Source of the DNA: Avidehalobacter sp964569265
GTDB taxonomy: Bacteria; Bacillota; Dehalobacteriia; UBA4068; UBA4997
Reading direction: 5' to 3'
DNA: 64,000 nt
Assembly (NCBI GenBank): GCA_964569265.1
Contig: CAZMTO010000001.1
Location: forward strand, 42,446-106,445
A program made the translations under genes and the position numbers. Of this stretch, positions 50,764-58,546 are shown one piece after another (positions within the stretch are counted from its first letter, which is position 1; each line of letters starts with the position of its first letter). The notes below the pieces were generated by a model, which saw only the letters and a program-made list of their open reading frames with translations, was not told the origin of the DNA and did not search any database.

Positions 50764-51047
50764 GTGGAGTTGAGGAGAAGGCGGGCATTGGGGGCCGGTG
50801 CTTATGGCCCGGTGTGATAGCCGATGTCGGCTGTATCCTTAATAGGTGTAAGCTGTGCAGCCGCCATGGCGGGCGGTATAACAAGGGGTGAGGCCGGGCA
50901 AGATATAACCTGAGCGGTTTTTACAGCCGGTTATTGTAAAAACCAAAAAAAATAAATAAAATAAAAACTTTTCATCATTACAACCAAATCCTATACAAAT
51001 AACCAAAGGAGGCCGAGGAGAAACCATAACCCTCGGTCTTCTTTTGG
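50764..51047 (+). ncRNA. Candidate small RNA 2 upstream of the response-regulator gene
   Basis: A GC-rich 5' half with several possible hairpins (for example about 50794-50815), then an A-rich linker, then CATTACAACCAAATCCTATA (50976-50995), nearly identical to RNA 1, and a terminator whose core GGCCGAGG (51011-51018) pairs with CCTCGGTC (51031-51038), extended by CCAAAG- and CTTTTGG-type arms. No convincing ORF was seen. Confidence 0.5.
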
Positions 51048-51048
51048 C

Positions 51049-51078
51049 TTGTAATGGTGGGGGCAAATAAGCTATAAT
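51049..51078 (+). promoter_or_regulatory. Predicted promoter of the response-regulator gene
   Basis: TTGTAA (51049-51054) and TATAAT (51073-51078), 18-bp spacer, then AAGGAG (51113-51118) before the ATG. Confidence 0.72.
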
Positions 51079-51124
51079 ATAATGATGTATAGGTGTATAT
51101 GTGCAAAAATATAAGGAGATTTTT

Positions 51125-51814
51125 ATGACCAAACTTTTGATTGTTGATGACGAACCGGGTATACGGCAGTTGATTGCCAAATACGCAGCGTTTGCCGGCT
51201 ATGATGTGGCAGAAGCGGCCAACGGTATGGAGGCGGTGGAATATTGCCGCGCGCATAATGACATCGACTTGATAATTATGGACATTATGATGCCGGAATT
51301 AGACGGATTTTCGGCGTGCAGAGAGATACGCAAAACGCGCGATGTGCCGGTGCTGATGTTATCGGCGCGGGGCGAGGAATATGACCGCATAAACGGGTTT
51401 GAGGCCGGCGGCGATGATTATGTGGTTAAGCCGTTTTCGGCGCGAGAGCTTATGCTGCGTATAGAGGCGATATTGCGGCGGACGGCCGGTGCTGCCGTGC
51501 AGGATGATGACCAAACGCTGGAATTTGGCGGCCTGAAGATAGACACTATGGCGCGGTTGGTTTATGTTGACGGAGAAAGGCGTAATTTGTCGCCTAAGGA
51601 ATATGACCTGCTGTTTTATCTGGTGCAGAATAGCGGGCGCGCGCTTAGCCGAGAAAGTATTATAACCGAGGTTTGGGGCTACGATTATTACGGCGATGAC
51701 CGAACTCTGGACACACACATTAAGCTGCTGCGCAAAAGTTTGGGTGCGTATGCGGGGTGTATAGTTACGTTAAGGGGGTTAGGTTATCGCTTTGATAGAC
51801 CGGAAGTCCAATAG
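51125..51814 (+). CDS. OmpR/PhoB-family response regulator
   Basis: Two-domain transcription factor of 229 residues. The receiver domain (about 1-115) has the acidic pocket in IVDDEPGIRQL, the phospho-acceptor Asp in LIIMDIMMPELDGFSA near 53, the conserved Thr/Ser in VLMLSARGEE and the lysine in VVKPFSARELM near 102. The C-terminal winged helix (about 130-225) has LSPKEYDLLFYLVQNSGR and VWGYDYYGDDRTLDTHIKLL. Its last residues and its TAG stop lie within repeat copy C. Start: ATG 51125; the frame opens at GTG 51101. Confidence 0.94.
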   Translation: MTKLLIVDDEPGIRQLIAKYAAFAGYDVAEAANGMEAVEYCRAHNDIDLIIMDIMMPELDGFSACREIRKTRDVPVLMLSARGEEYDRINGFEAGGDDYVVKPFSARELMLRIEAILRRTAGAAVQDDDQTLEFGGLKIDTMARLVYVDGERRNLSPKEYDLLFYLVQNSGRALSRESIITEVWGYDYYGDDRTLDTHIKLLRKSLGAYAGCIVTLRGLGYRFDRPEVQ

Positions 51815-52090
51815 CACCCCATCTTTAGGATCGTTGTCTGCTTGGCTCAGCGGCGTACTTTAGTACGCCTAAATCGCTTGTGCCCGTATGGGTGCCTGCG
51901 CAGCCGTACTCACCTAAATCTGGGGCACTCTTGAACTTCCTTGACTTTGGGTGTGAAATCCTTGCTGCAAAAAGCCGCGCCACAGGGCGTATATAGGGCG
52001 GTGGGCGGGAATAGATAATCGTCTGTTCAGCCTTGATTGAAAAAGCTTACAAACGCTCACGCTGCACGGTGTATATATGGCAGCGCAACA
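51796..52090 (+). repeat. Mosaic intergenic repeat, copy C (between regulator and kinase)
   Basis: Module 1 (51802-51940) has arms of 28 bp with 6 mismatches and the GGCGTACTTTAGTACGCC mini-hairpin (51852-51869). A flank of 30 bp identical to copy B ends at 51955. Module 3 appears twice: a GTATATAGGGCGGTGG form (51989-52004) shared with copy A, and a GCTGC/GCAGC hairpin (52061-52085) like copy B. It separates the sensor kinase from its regulator by 335 bp. No gene lies here. Confidence 0.87.
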
Positions 52091-52149
52091 AAGCATTGGT
52101 TTACTGAAACGTTATTTAGCCTTAAAATTATTATAAAAGGATATGACAT

Positions 52150-53751
52150 ATGTTTAAGCGAAAAGCAAAAACTTATAAATATACGGTAGATAACACCGGC
52201 TACAAAACGCGCGGCAGTGTACGCTGGCACATTTTGGGCTATTTTTTGCTGTTTGCGCTGATAATGCTGGTATTATTGTGGCTTATGCAAACGGTATTTT
52301 TGGAATCTATATACAAAAGTATTAAAACGCACGATATTGAAAGCACATCGGTGCATATTGCCAAAACGCTGGAAACCGGCGGTATGACCGGCGAGGAGAT
52401 GGAGGAGTATCTTAACTGGGTGGCGCACGAAGGGTCGCTGTGTGTGCGGGTGGTAGATATGAGCAACGAGGGCGACGGTTTGTTTGTGCTGCAAACATCG
52501 GAGGCTACCCCCGGCTGTATGGTGCATCATTTGTCGGCCAAGGATATGCTGATATTGGCCAAAGCGGCTGAAGAAGCCGGCGGCAGTATGTTTTATAATC
52601 TGGGGGCTAAAAACGAGGCCGAGACCGAAGCGGACGGGTTTGCGCAGCTACTGGGCGAACAATATGCGCGTATGACCAGAGTTTATGCCAAGCAGGCTGA
52701 TATTCCGCCGTTGTTGTTATCCATACGTTGTGTTACTATGCCCGGCGGTGAGCGCTATGCTATTTTGCTTAACGGTGCAATATCGCCGGTGTCGGCTACG
52801 GTAGATACCCTGCGTATGCAGTTGGTGTTAATAAGCGGTGTAATGGTGCTTATGGGGCTTTTGCTGGCTTTAATAGCAACCAGGCGGTTATCGCGCCCGT
52901 TAGAGCAGATAACCAGACTTTCGCGGCGGTTGGCAGCCGGAGATTTTAATATTGATTTTCGGCAGCCCGGTGCGTACCGCGAGGTGGACGAGCTGGCTGC
53001 TACGCTAAACTATGCGGCTAATGAATTGGGCAAAACCGAACGTTTGCAGCAGGATTTGATAGCTAATATATCGCACGATTTACGCACGCCCCTTACGTTG
53101 ATAACCGGCTATGCCGAGGCTATGCGCGATTTGCCGGGAGAAAATACGCCGGAAAATGTTCAGGTGATAATTGATGAAACCGAACGGCTGGGCAATTTGG
53201 TAAACGATTTGCTGGATATGTCGAAATTGCAGGCCGGTGTGGTGCAGCTTGACCGTGAGGAGCTGGAGCTTACCGAGCTGATACGCGAAATTATGCTGCG
53301 GTTTAATAAGCTGTGTGCCGCCAAGGGTTACACCATAGATTTTGTGCCGACGGCGCGTATTTGGGTGCAGGCTGATAAGCTGAAGCTTACGCAGGTGATA
53401 TATAACCTGCTGAACAACGCCATAACTTATACCGGCGATGATATGCGGGTGATTATAAAGCAGCAGCTTTTGCACCGTGACAGGCGCGTTAGGGTAGAGG
53501 TTATAGATACCGGCGAGGGCATAAAGCCCGAACAGATAAAGAACATTTGGCAGCGGTATTATCACGGCAGCGCCAACCACCGCCGCACCAATGCCGGCAA
53601 CGGGCTGGGGCTGTATATTGTAAAGCAGATTTTGGATATGCACGGCGGGGCATACGGTGTAGAAAGTACCCCCGGCAAGGGCAGTTGTTTCTGGTTTGAA
53701 ATTGAAGTCAGCCGTACAGAAGAAATGCCGCCCAAGGTATTGCCGCAATAA
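52150..53751 (+). CDS. Sensor histidine kinase (PhoR/BaeS-like)
   Basis: Membrane-bound kinase, 533 residues: helix 1 about 28-48, an extracytoplasmic sensor domain to about 220, helix 2 about 221-243, a HAMP linker (RRLSRPLEQITRLSRRLAAG), a HisKA domain with the phospho-acceptor His in LIANISHDLRTPLTLITGY near 313, and a HATPase domain with YNLLNNAITYTGDD (N box), EVIDTGEGIKPEQ (G1) and NAGNGLGLYIVKQI (G2). AAAAGGA precedes the ATG. The partner is the regulator at 51125. The stimulus is unknown; phosphate is a guess based on the Pho-like boxes. Confidence 0.93.
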   Translation: MFKRKAKTYKYTVDNTGYKTRGSVRWHILGYFLLFALIMLVLLWLMQTVFLESIYKSIKTHDIESTSVHIAKTLETGGMTGEEMEEYLNWVAHEGSLCVRVVDMSNEGDGLFVLQTSEATPGCMVHHLSAKDMLILAKAAEEAGGSMFYNLGAKNEAETEADGFAQLLGEQYARMTRVYAKQADIPPLLLSIRCVTMPGGERYAILLNGAISPVSATVDTLRMQLVLISGVMVLMGLLLALIATRRLSRPLEQITRLSRRLAAGDFNIDFRQPGAYREVDELAATLNYAANELGKTERLQQDLIANISHDLRTPLTLITGYAEAMRDLPGENTPENVQVIIDETERLGNLVNDLLDMSKLQAGVVQLDREELELTELIREIMLRFNKLCAAKGYTIDFVPTARIWVQADKLKLTQVIYNLLNNAITYTGDDMRVIIKQQLLHRDRRVRVEVIDTGEGIKPEQIKNIWQRYYHGSANHRRTNAGNGLGLYIVKQILDMHGGAYGVESTPGKGSCFWFEIEVSRTEEMPPKVLPQ

Positions 53752-53764
53752 ATGTTTTATCAGG

Positions 53765-53793
53765 TTGTAATTATGGGGCAGATGTGTTATAAA
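53765..53793 (+). promoter_or_regulatory. Predicted promoter of the MBOAT/DHHW pair
   Basis: TTGTAA (53765-53770) and TATAAA (53788-53793), 17-bp spacer, about 45 bp before the MBOAT start. Confidence 0.62.
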
Positions 53794-53837
53794 ATAAGTA
53801 GCACTAAAAATAAGATTTATTGTGATGAGGTTTTGTC

Positions 53838-55250
53838 GTGTTATTTTCCAGTATTGAATTTTTATGCGGATTTTTGCCGCTTACCTTACTGATATATTAT
53901 TTGCTGCCCGAACGTAAGCTGCGTAACCGGTTTTTGCTGTTTATGAGCCTGGGCTTTTATGCCTGGGGCGAGCCGATATATGTGCTGCTTATGCTGCTGT
54001 GCATTGCCGGCAATTATCTGTTGGGGCTGTTGGCCGAAAAACACCGCGGCACCGGCGCCGGGCGGCTGGTTATAGCGGCTATGCTGCTGTTTGATTTAGG
54101 GCTGCTGGGTGTGTTTAAGTATGCCGGGTTTGTAACCGAAAATTTAAATTTGGCATTGGGGCTTAATTTGCCGGTGTGGCAGGCAGCGTTGCCTATAGGT
54201 ATATCGTTCTTTACTTTTCAGGGGATGAGCTATGTAATTGATGTGTACCGCGGCGAGGCAAAGGCGCGCACCAATCTGCTGGACGTTGGCCTGTATGTGG
54301 CGCTGTTTCCGCAGCTTATAGCCGGCCCCATTGTGCGGTATAACACGGTGGCGGCCGAAATTGACGGGCGCAGAGAAAACTGGCACGATTTTACGTCGGG
54401 TATTGACCTGTTTATTATTGGTTTGGGCAAAAAGGTTATTTTGGCCAACAATTTTGCTATAGTGGCGGATAAAATTTTTGATGCCGGCGCTTACGAAAAT
54501 ATATCGGTGGGGGCGGCGTGGATAGGTGCGCTGGCCTATACCCTGCAAATTTACTTTGATTTTGGCGGGTATTCTGATATGGCGCTGGGCCTGGGGCGTA
54601 TGTTGGGCTTTCACTTTTTGCCGAACTTTAATTACCCCTATATATCGCGCAGTGTAACCGAATTTTGGCGGCGCTGGCATATGTCTTTATCAAGCTGGTT
54701 TAGAGATTATGTATATATACCGCTGGGCGGCAACCGCAAGGGGCAGGGGCGTATGGTGCTTAATCTGCTGGCGGTGTGGCTGCTTACCGGCCTGTGGCAC
54801 GGTGCTAACTGGACGTTTATTGCCTGGGGCTTGTATTACTTTTGCTTTTTGATAATAGAAAAGCTTACAGGCCTGAGCAAAATTTTGCCTAAGCTGCCGG
54901 TGATAAGCAATGTGGCGGTAATGCTGATTGTGGTTATAGGCTGGGTGTTATTCCGGGCAACAGATATTGCAGCGGCGGGGGCGTATATTGGCGCTATGTT
55001 TGGCGCCTTTGGTAACCCGCTGACAGATGATACCTTTGTTTATCAACTGGCTGAAAACAAGGTGCATTTTGTGGTAGCGGCGGTGGCGGCAACACCGATA
55101 ATACCGTGGCTTAAGGGCAAGCTGCCGCAGTTGTTTGCGGCGCGGCCCATGGGCGTTTTGCGTGATGTTTGTTTGCTGGCTATTTTGCTGGTGGTGCTGG
55201 GCGGGCTGGCCAAGGGCAGCTATAACCCGTTTATTTACTTTAACTTTTAG
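53838..55250 (+). CDS. MBOAT-family O-acyltransferase (AlgI/PatA type)
   Basis: A 470-residue multi-spanning acyltransferase. Signature stretches: FFTFQGMSYVIDVYRGEAKA near 115-134, PQLIAGPIVRYNTV near 155, DFGGYSDMALGLGRMLG near 237, EFWRRWHMSLSSWFRDYVY near 273 and the catalytic histidine in WLLTGLWHGANWTFIAWG near 320. It moves acetyl groups across the membrane for O-acetylation of a surface polysaccharide or peptidoglycan. The start is GTG. The partner is the next gene, 12 bp downstream. Confidence 0.93.
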   Translation: MLFSSIEFLCGFLPLTLLIYYLLPERKLRNRFLLFMSLGFYAWGEPIYVLLMLLCIAGNYLLGLLAEKHRGTGAGRLVIAAMLLFDLGLLGVFKYAGFVTENLNLALGLNLPVWQAALPIGISFFTFQGMSYVIDVYRGEAKARTNLLDVGLYVALFPQLIAGPIVRYNTVAAEIDGRRENWHDFTSGIDLFIIGLGKKVILANNFAIVADKIFDAGAYENISVGAAWIGALAYTLQIYFDFGGYSDMALGLGRMLGFHFLPNFNYPYISRSVTEFWRRWHMSLSSWFRDYVYIPLGGNRKGQGRMVLNLLAVWLLTGLWHGANWTFIAWGLYYFCFLIIEKLTGLSKILPKLPVISNVAVMLIVVIGWVLFRATDIAAAGAYIGAMFGAFGNPLTDDTFVYQLAENKVHFVVAAVAATPIIPWLKGKLPQLFAARPMGVLRDVCLLAILLVVLGGLAKGSYNPFIYFNF

Positions 55251-55262
55251 GGGGTGCGCCGT

Positions 55263-56435
55263 ATGACAAATAATAATAAGCCGGAGCGGCGCATTTTTTT
55301 GCCGGTGATGTTTTTGGGGCTGCTGGCGGTGCTGTGTGTGGGCACCTTTGTGCTTAGGGCACCGCAATATGTGGCCGAAATTGGCTGGGTACAGGATAAT
55401 TGCCAGACGGATTTTGCCGGCAAGGTTAACACGCTGGTAGACCGATGGGAGGCAGATGCGGCAGAAAATCTGTTGTTTAAAGAACCGCTGGTGGAAATTG
55501 ACGGGCTGGCGGCCCGTGTGTTTGATAAGCATTTTGTGCGTGATACGGATTATTCGTATTCGGTGGTTAGAGATAACCACAACTGGCTGCAATTTATAAC
55601 GTTTAATGCTAAGCCCAAGCAGATATTGCAGGAGCTTGACGCTTATACAGACCTTGGGGTGCCGATAGTGTATGTGCAGCCGCCAACCAAATATATTGAA
55701 GGTTATACGGAGTTTCCGGCTACCTTGCACGATCAGACGGGGCAAAATGTGGCAGCTACGGCAGAGCTTTTGGCGGCAGCCGGGGTGCCGCGCTTAGACC
55801 TGCGCAGCCTGGCCGGAGAGCAGGATTTGCCCAAGGAGCAGATGTTTTATCGTACTGACCACCATTGGCGGGTAGAAACAGCTTTTTGGGCTAATGCCCA
55901 AACTGTGGCGTGGCTTAATGAACAATTTGGCTGGGCTATTGATGCAGACGGCTATTACTGTGATTTGGCTAACTGGCAACAGACGGATTTTGGCAAAAAC
56001 TTTTTGGGCAGCCAGGGGCGCCGTGTGGGCCGGTTTTTTGGTGGGGTAGATGATTTTGTGCTGATAGAGCCGGCTTTTGATACGCAGTTTGCGGTTACGC
56101 TAAAGCAGCAGAACGGCGAGGAAGTTGCTAAGCAGGGCAGCTTTAGCGAGGTGCTGCTGGATTGGGATATGCTGAACGACAGCGATATTTACAGCAACCG
56201 CTACGGTGCATATTGGGGCGCAGATTACCCGCTGGTGGTGGCGGACAACCTTAATAACGATGACGGCAAGCGCGTGCTGATAATTAAGGATTCGTATTCT
56301 CTGCCGTATGGGGCTTTTATGGCTACTATGTTAGATGAGCTTTATATGGTGGATTTACGGTACTTTGACATTGCGGATCTGGCAGATTACATTAAGGAAA
56401 TAAAGCCGGATTTAATGCTTATAATGTATTCTTAA
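55263..56435 (+). CDS. DHHW/AlgX-like SGNH acetyltransferase partner
   Basis: An exported, membrane-anchored protein of 390 residues with an N-terminal helix (about 12-31). The DHHW signature is seen in YRTDHHWRVETAFWAN near 200; the SGNH-like serine is probably the one in IIKDSYSLPYGAFMA near 345. This family completes transfer of acetyl groups delivered by the MBOAT partner. Start: ATG 55263, preceded by AGGGGGTG; a GTG at 55254 is inside that site. The acceptor polymer is unknown. Confidence 0.88.
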   Translation: MTNNNKPERRIFLPVMFLGLLAVLCVGTFVLRAPQYVAEIGWVQDNCQTDFAGKVNTLVDRWEADAAENLLFKEPLVEIDGLAARVFDKHFVRDTDYSYSVVRDNHNWLQFITFNAKPKQILQELDAYTDLGVPIVYVQPPTKYIEGYTEFPATLHDQTGQNVAATAELLAAAGVPRLDLRSLAGEQDLPKEQMFYRTDHHWRVETAFWANAQTVAWLNEQFGWAIDADGYYCDLANWQQTDFGKNFLGSQGRRVGRFFGGVDDFVLIEPAFDTQFAVTLKQQNGEEVAKQGSFSEVLLDWDMLNDSDIYSNRYGAYWGADYPLVVADNLNNDDGKRVLIIKDSYSLPYGAFMATMLDELYMVDLRYFDIADLADYIKEIKPDLMLIMYS

Positions 56436-56457
56436 AGCAAGAGAGGAGGGTGTGCCG

Positions 56458-57510
56458 ATGAATGATTTTTATACGGTATCGCTTAATGAAGCCGGCACCA
56501 AGCTTAGGATAATTGACCAGACCAAGCTGCCCAACGAGCTGGTATGGGTGGAAATGGACGAAATTGAGCAGGTGTGGCAGGCGATAAACAGCCTTAGTGT
56601 GCGCGGCGCACCGGCTATTGGCGTGGCGGCGGCTATTGGGCTGGCGGTGGCGGCAGGTAATATAAAGGCGGCAGATTTTGCGGAGTTTTATCAGCAGTTT
56701 TGCCGGATGAAGGCATATTTGGCGACCAGCCGACCGACGGCAGTGAACCTTAGCTGGGCTATGGAGCGTATGAAGCGGGTGGTTTTGCAGTATAAAGACC
56801 GTGAGCTTTTAACGATAAAGGCGGCTCTGCTTAACGAGGCGCAGGCAATTTGTGATGAAGATGTGGCCTGCTGCCGGGCAATAGGAGAAAACGGTTTGCC
56901 GCTGTTAGACGGTGTGCGGGCGGTGCTTACGCATTGCAATGCCGGGCAGTTGGCGGCAGTGGCATATGGTACGGCGCTGGCCCCTATCTATATGGCTAAG
57001 GAAAATGGGCAGAATATACAGGTTTATGCGGATGAAACCAGACCCCTGTTGCAGGGTGCGCGCCTTACGGCGTGGGAATTGCAGCGCGCCGGTATAGATG
57101 TTACCCTGCTGTGCGATAATATGGCGGCAACGGTGATGGCTTCCGGGGCGGTAGATGCGGTGATAGTTGGGGCAGACAGAATTGCTGCCAACGGTGATGT
57201 TGCCAACAAAATAGGTACATATGGCGTGGCAATTTTGGCCAAAACCTTTGGTGTGCCCTTTTATGTGGCGGCACCAACCTCGACATTGGATATTGGCTGT
57301 GAAAGCGGCCGTGATATTGTGGTGGAACAGCGTGACCCGGCTGAGGTTACCGAGCATTGGTATGGCAGACCTTTGGCACCGGAAGGCATAAAGGTTTTAA
57401 ACCCGGCCTTTGATGTGACACCGGCAGAGCTGGTATCGGCAATAATTACCGAACGCGATGTAATAACGGCACCCTTTGCGGAGGGTATAGCACGTTTGCT
57501 GCAAAAATAG
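56458..57510 (+). CDS. mtnA: S-methyl-5-thioribose-1-phosphate isomerase (MtnA)
   Basis: It isomerises methylthioribose 1-phosphate (or 5-deoxyribose 1-phosphate) to the ribulose form. The eIF2B-like fold is full length (350). Motifs: SLSVRGAPAIGVAAAIGLAV near 46-65, VLTHCNAGQLAAVAYGTALA near 157-176 with the catalytic Cys, DNMAATVMASGAVDAVIVGA and DRIAANGDVANKIGTYGVAI near 240, and PTSTLD. Start: ATG 56458, 8 nt after AGGAGGG. It precedes an aldolase gene by 12 bp. Confidence 0.95.
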   Translation: MNDFYTVSLNEAGTKLRIIDQTKLPNELVWVEMDEIEQVWQAINSLSVRGAPAIGVAAAIGLAVAAGNIKAADFAEFYQQFCRMKAYLATSRPTAVNLSWAMERMKRVVLQYKDRELLTIKAALLNEAQAICDEDVACCRAIGENGLPLLDGVRAVLTHCNAGQLAAVAYGTALAPIYMAKENGQNIQVYADETRPLLQGARLTAWELQRAGIDVTLLCDNMAATVMASGAVDAVIVGADRIAANGDVANKIGTYGVAILAKTFGVPFYVAAPTSTLDIGCESGRDIVVEQRDPAEVTEHWYGRPLAPEGIKVLNPAFDVTPAELVSAIITERDVITAPFAEGIARLLQK

Positions 57511-57522
57511 GAGATGGCAAAT

Positions 57523-58119
57523 ATGGAAGCTTGGGGCGGATTTAGCGAGGAGCGGCTGGCACAGGCAGCGGCCGAAATAGTGTTTGTGGGGCAAAGGCTG
57601 TATGCCGGGGGTATGGCAGCCGGCAACAGCGGCAATATAAGCGTGCGCCTTGGCGATAATGCCGTGCTGATGACACCGACCGGTGTGTGTAAGGGTGATT
57701 TAACGGCAGATATGCTGGTGGTGCTGGATATGGCAGGTAAGGTGCTGTGGGGTATGCGGCGGCCAACGTCGGAGGCGGGGCTGCATTTGGCAGTGTACAG
57801 GCAGGCCCCGGCTGTAGGGGCGGTTATACACGCCCACACGCCGTTTGCTGTGGCTTTTGCGCTGGCAGGTAAAACCCCGGCCGAATACCGGCTGGCGGAA
57901 ATTACCGAGCGTTTGGGTGCTATACCTTTGCTGCCTTATGCGCCGCCCGGCAGCCCGGCATTGGCTGAGCAGACCGGGGCAGCGGCGGCCAAATACGGCG
58001 GCGCGTTGCTGGCGGAGCATGGCCCGGTGATTTGGGATAAAAACCTGCGGGAAGCATTGTATGGCATAGAAGAATTAGAGGCTGCCTGCAAGGCTGTTAT
58101 ATTAAGCCGGCTGCTGTAA
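57523..58119 (+). CDS. Class II aldolase, probable partner of MtnA
   Basis: Class II aldolase/adducin family, 198 residues. Zinc and catalytic motifs: AGNSGNISVRLGDNAVLMTP, PTSEAGLHLAVYRQ, the IHAHTPFAVAFAL histidine pair near 106 and the LLAEHGPVIWDKN histidine near 165. Next to mtnA this fits the ribulose-1-phosphate-type aldolase of the dihydroxyacetone phosphate shunt, giving DHAP plus acetaldehyde or methylthioacetaldehyde; MtnB dehydratase is the alternative. I judge the shunt more likely because no other mtn genes of the full methionine cycle are present. Start: ATG 57523. Confidence 0.85.
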   Translation: MEAWGGFSEERLAQAAAEIVFVGQRLYAGGMAAGNSGNISVRLGDNAVLMTPTGVCKGDLTADMLVVLDMAGKVLWGMRRPTSEAGLHLAVYRQAPAVGAVIHAHTPFAVAFALAGKTPAEYRLAEITERLGAIPLLPYAPPGSPALAEQTGAAAAKYGGALLAEHGPVIWDKNLREALYGIEELEAACKAVILSRLL

Positions 58120-58148
58120 GCAATAAATATGTAAGCAATAAATATGTA
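58119..58148 (+). repeat. 15-bp tandem duplication after the aldolase gene
   Basis: AGCAATAAATATGTA occurs twice in tandem (58119-58133, 58134-58148), starting on the last base of the stop codon and ending at the terminator. Confidence 0.85.
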
Positions 58149-58153
58149 AAAAG

Positions 58154-58179
58154 ACACCGTTGGTTAACGGTGTTTTTTT
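58154..58179. terminator. Terminator (mtnA-aldolase; possibly bidirectional)
   Basis: ACACCGTT (58154-58161) pairs with AACGGTGT (58166-58173), loop GGTT, then seven T. The minus strand is also A/T-flanked, so it may serve spoVAE. Confidence 0.88.
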
Positions 58180-58189
58180 ATGGGTAAAA

Positions 58190-58546
58190 TTAAGATTTGG
58201 GCTTGCAGAACAGGGCAGCGATAAAGGAAAAGATGATGGCGGTGGAAACCCCGGCACCGGTAACCTCAAAAAGGCCGGTAAGCAAACCGATAGGCCCACC
58301 GGTTATATATTCGGTTAGGGCACCTTGTACCAGCGAGCTGCCAAAGTTGGTAATAGGCGTGGTGGCACCGGCTCCGGCAAAATCAATAAGGGGCTGATAC
58401 CAGCCAAGGCCGCCCAGCACGGCACCGATAATTACAAAGCTGACCATGGCGTGCGCCGGTGTAAGCTTAAATTTTTGCATCAGTATTTGGCCGATAACAC
58501 AAAAGCTGCCGCCTACGATAAATGCCCAGATAAGCTTGCTAAGCAA
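58190..58546 (-). CDS. spoVAE: Stage V sporulation protein AE
   Basis: A 118-residue membrane protein of the SpoVA channel, which moves dipicolinic acid into the forespore and out at germination. Three to four hydrophobic segments; signature FAGAGATTPITNFGSSLVQG near 55-74, shared with SpoVAC. It follows spoVAD by 0 bp. Its presence implies an endospore former. Confidence 0.94.
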   Translation of the reverse strand: MLSKLIWAFIVGGSFCVIGQILMQKFKLTPAHAMVSFVIIGAVLGGLGWYQPLIDFAGAGATTPITNFGSSLVQGALTEYITGGPIGLLTGLFEVTGAGVSTAIIFSFIAALFCKPKS

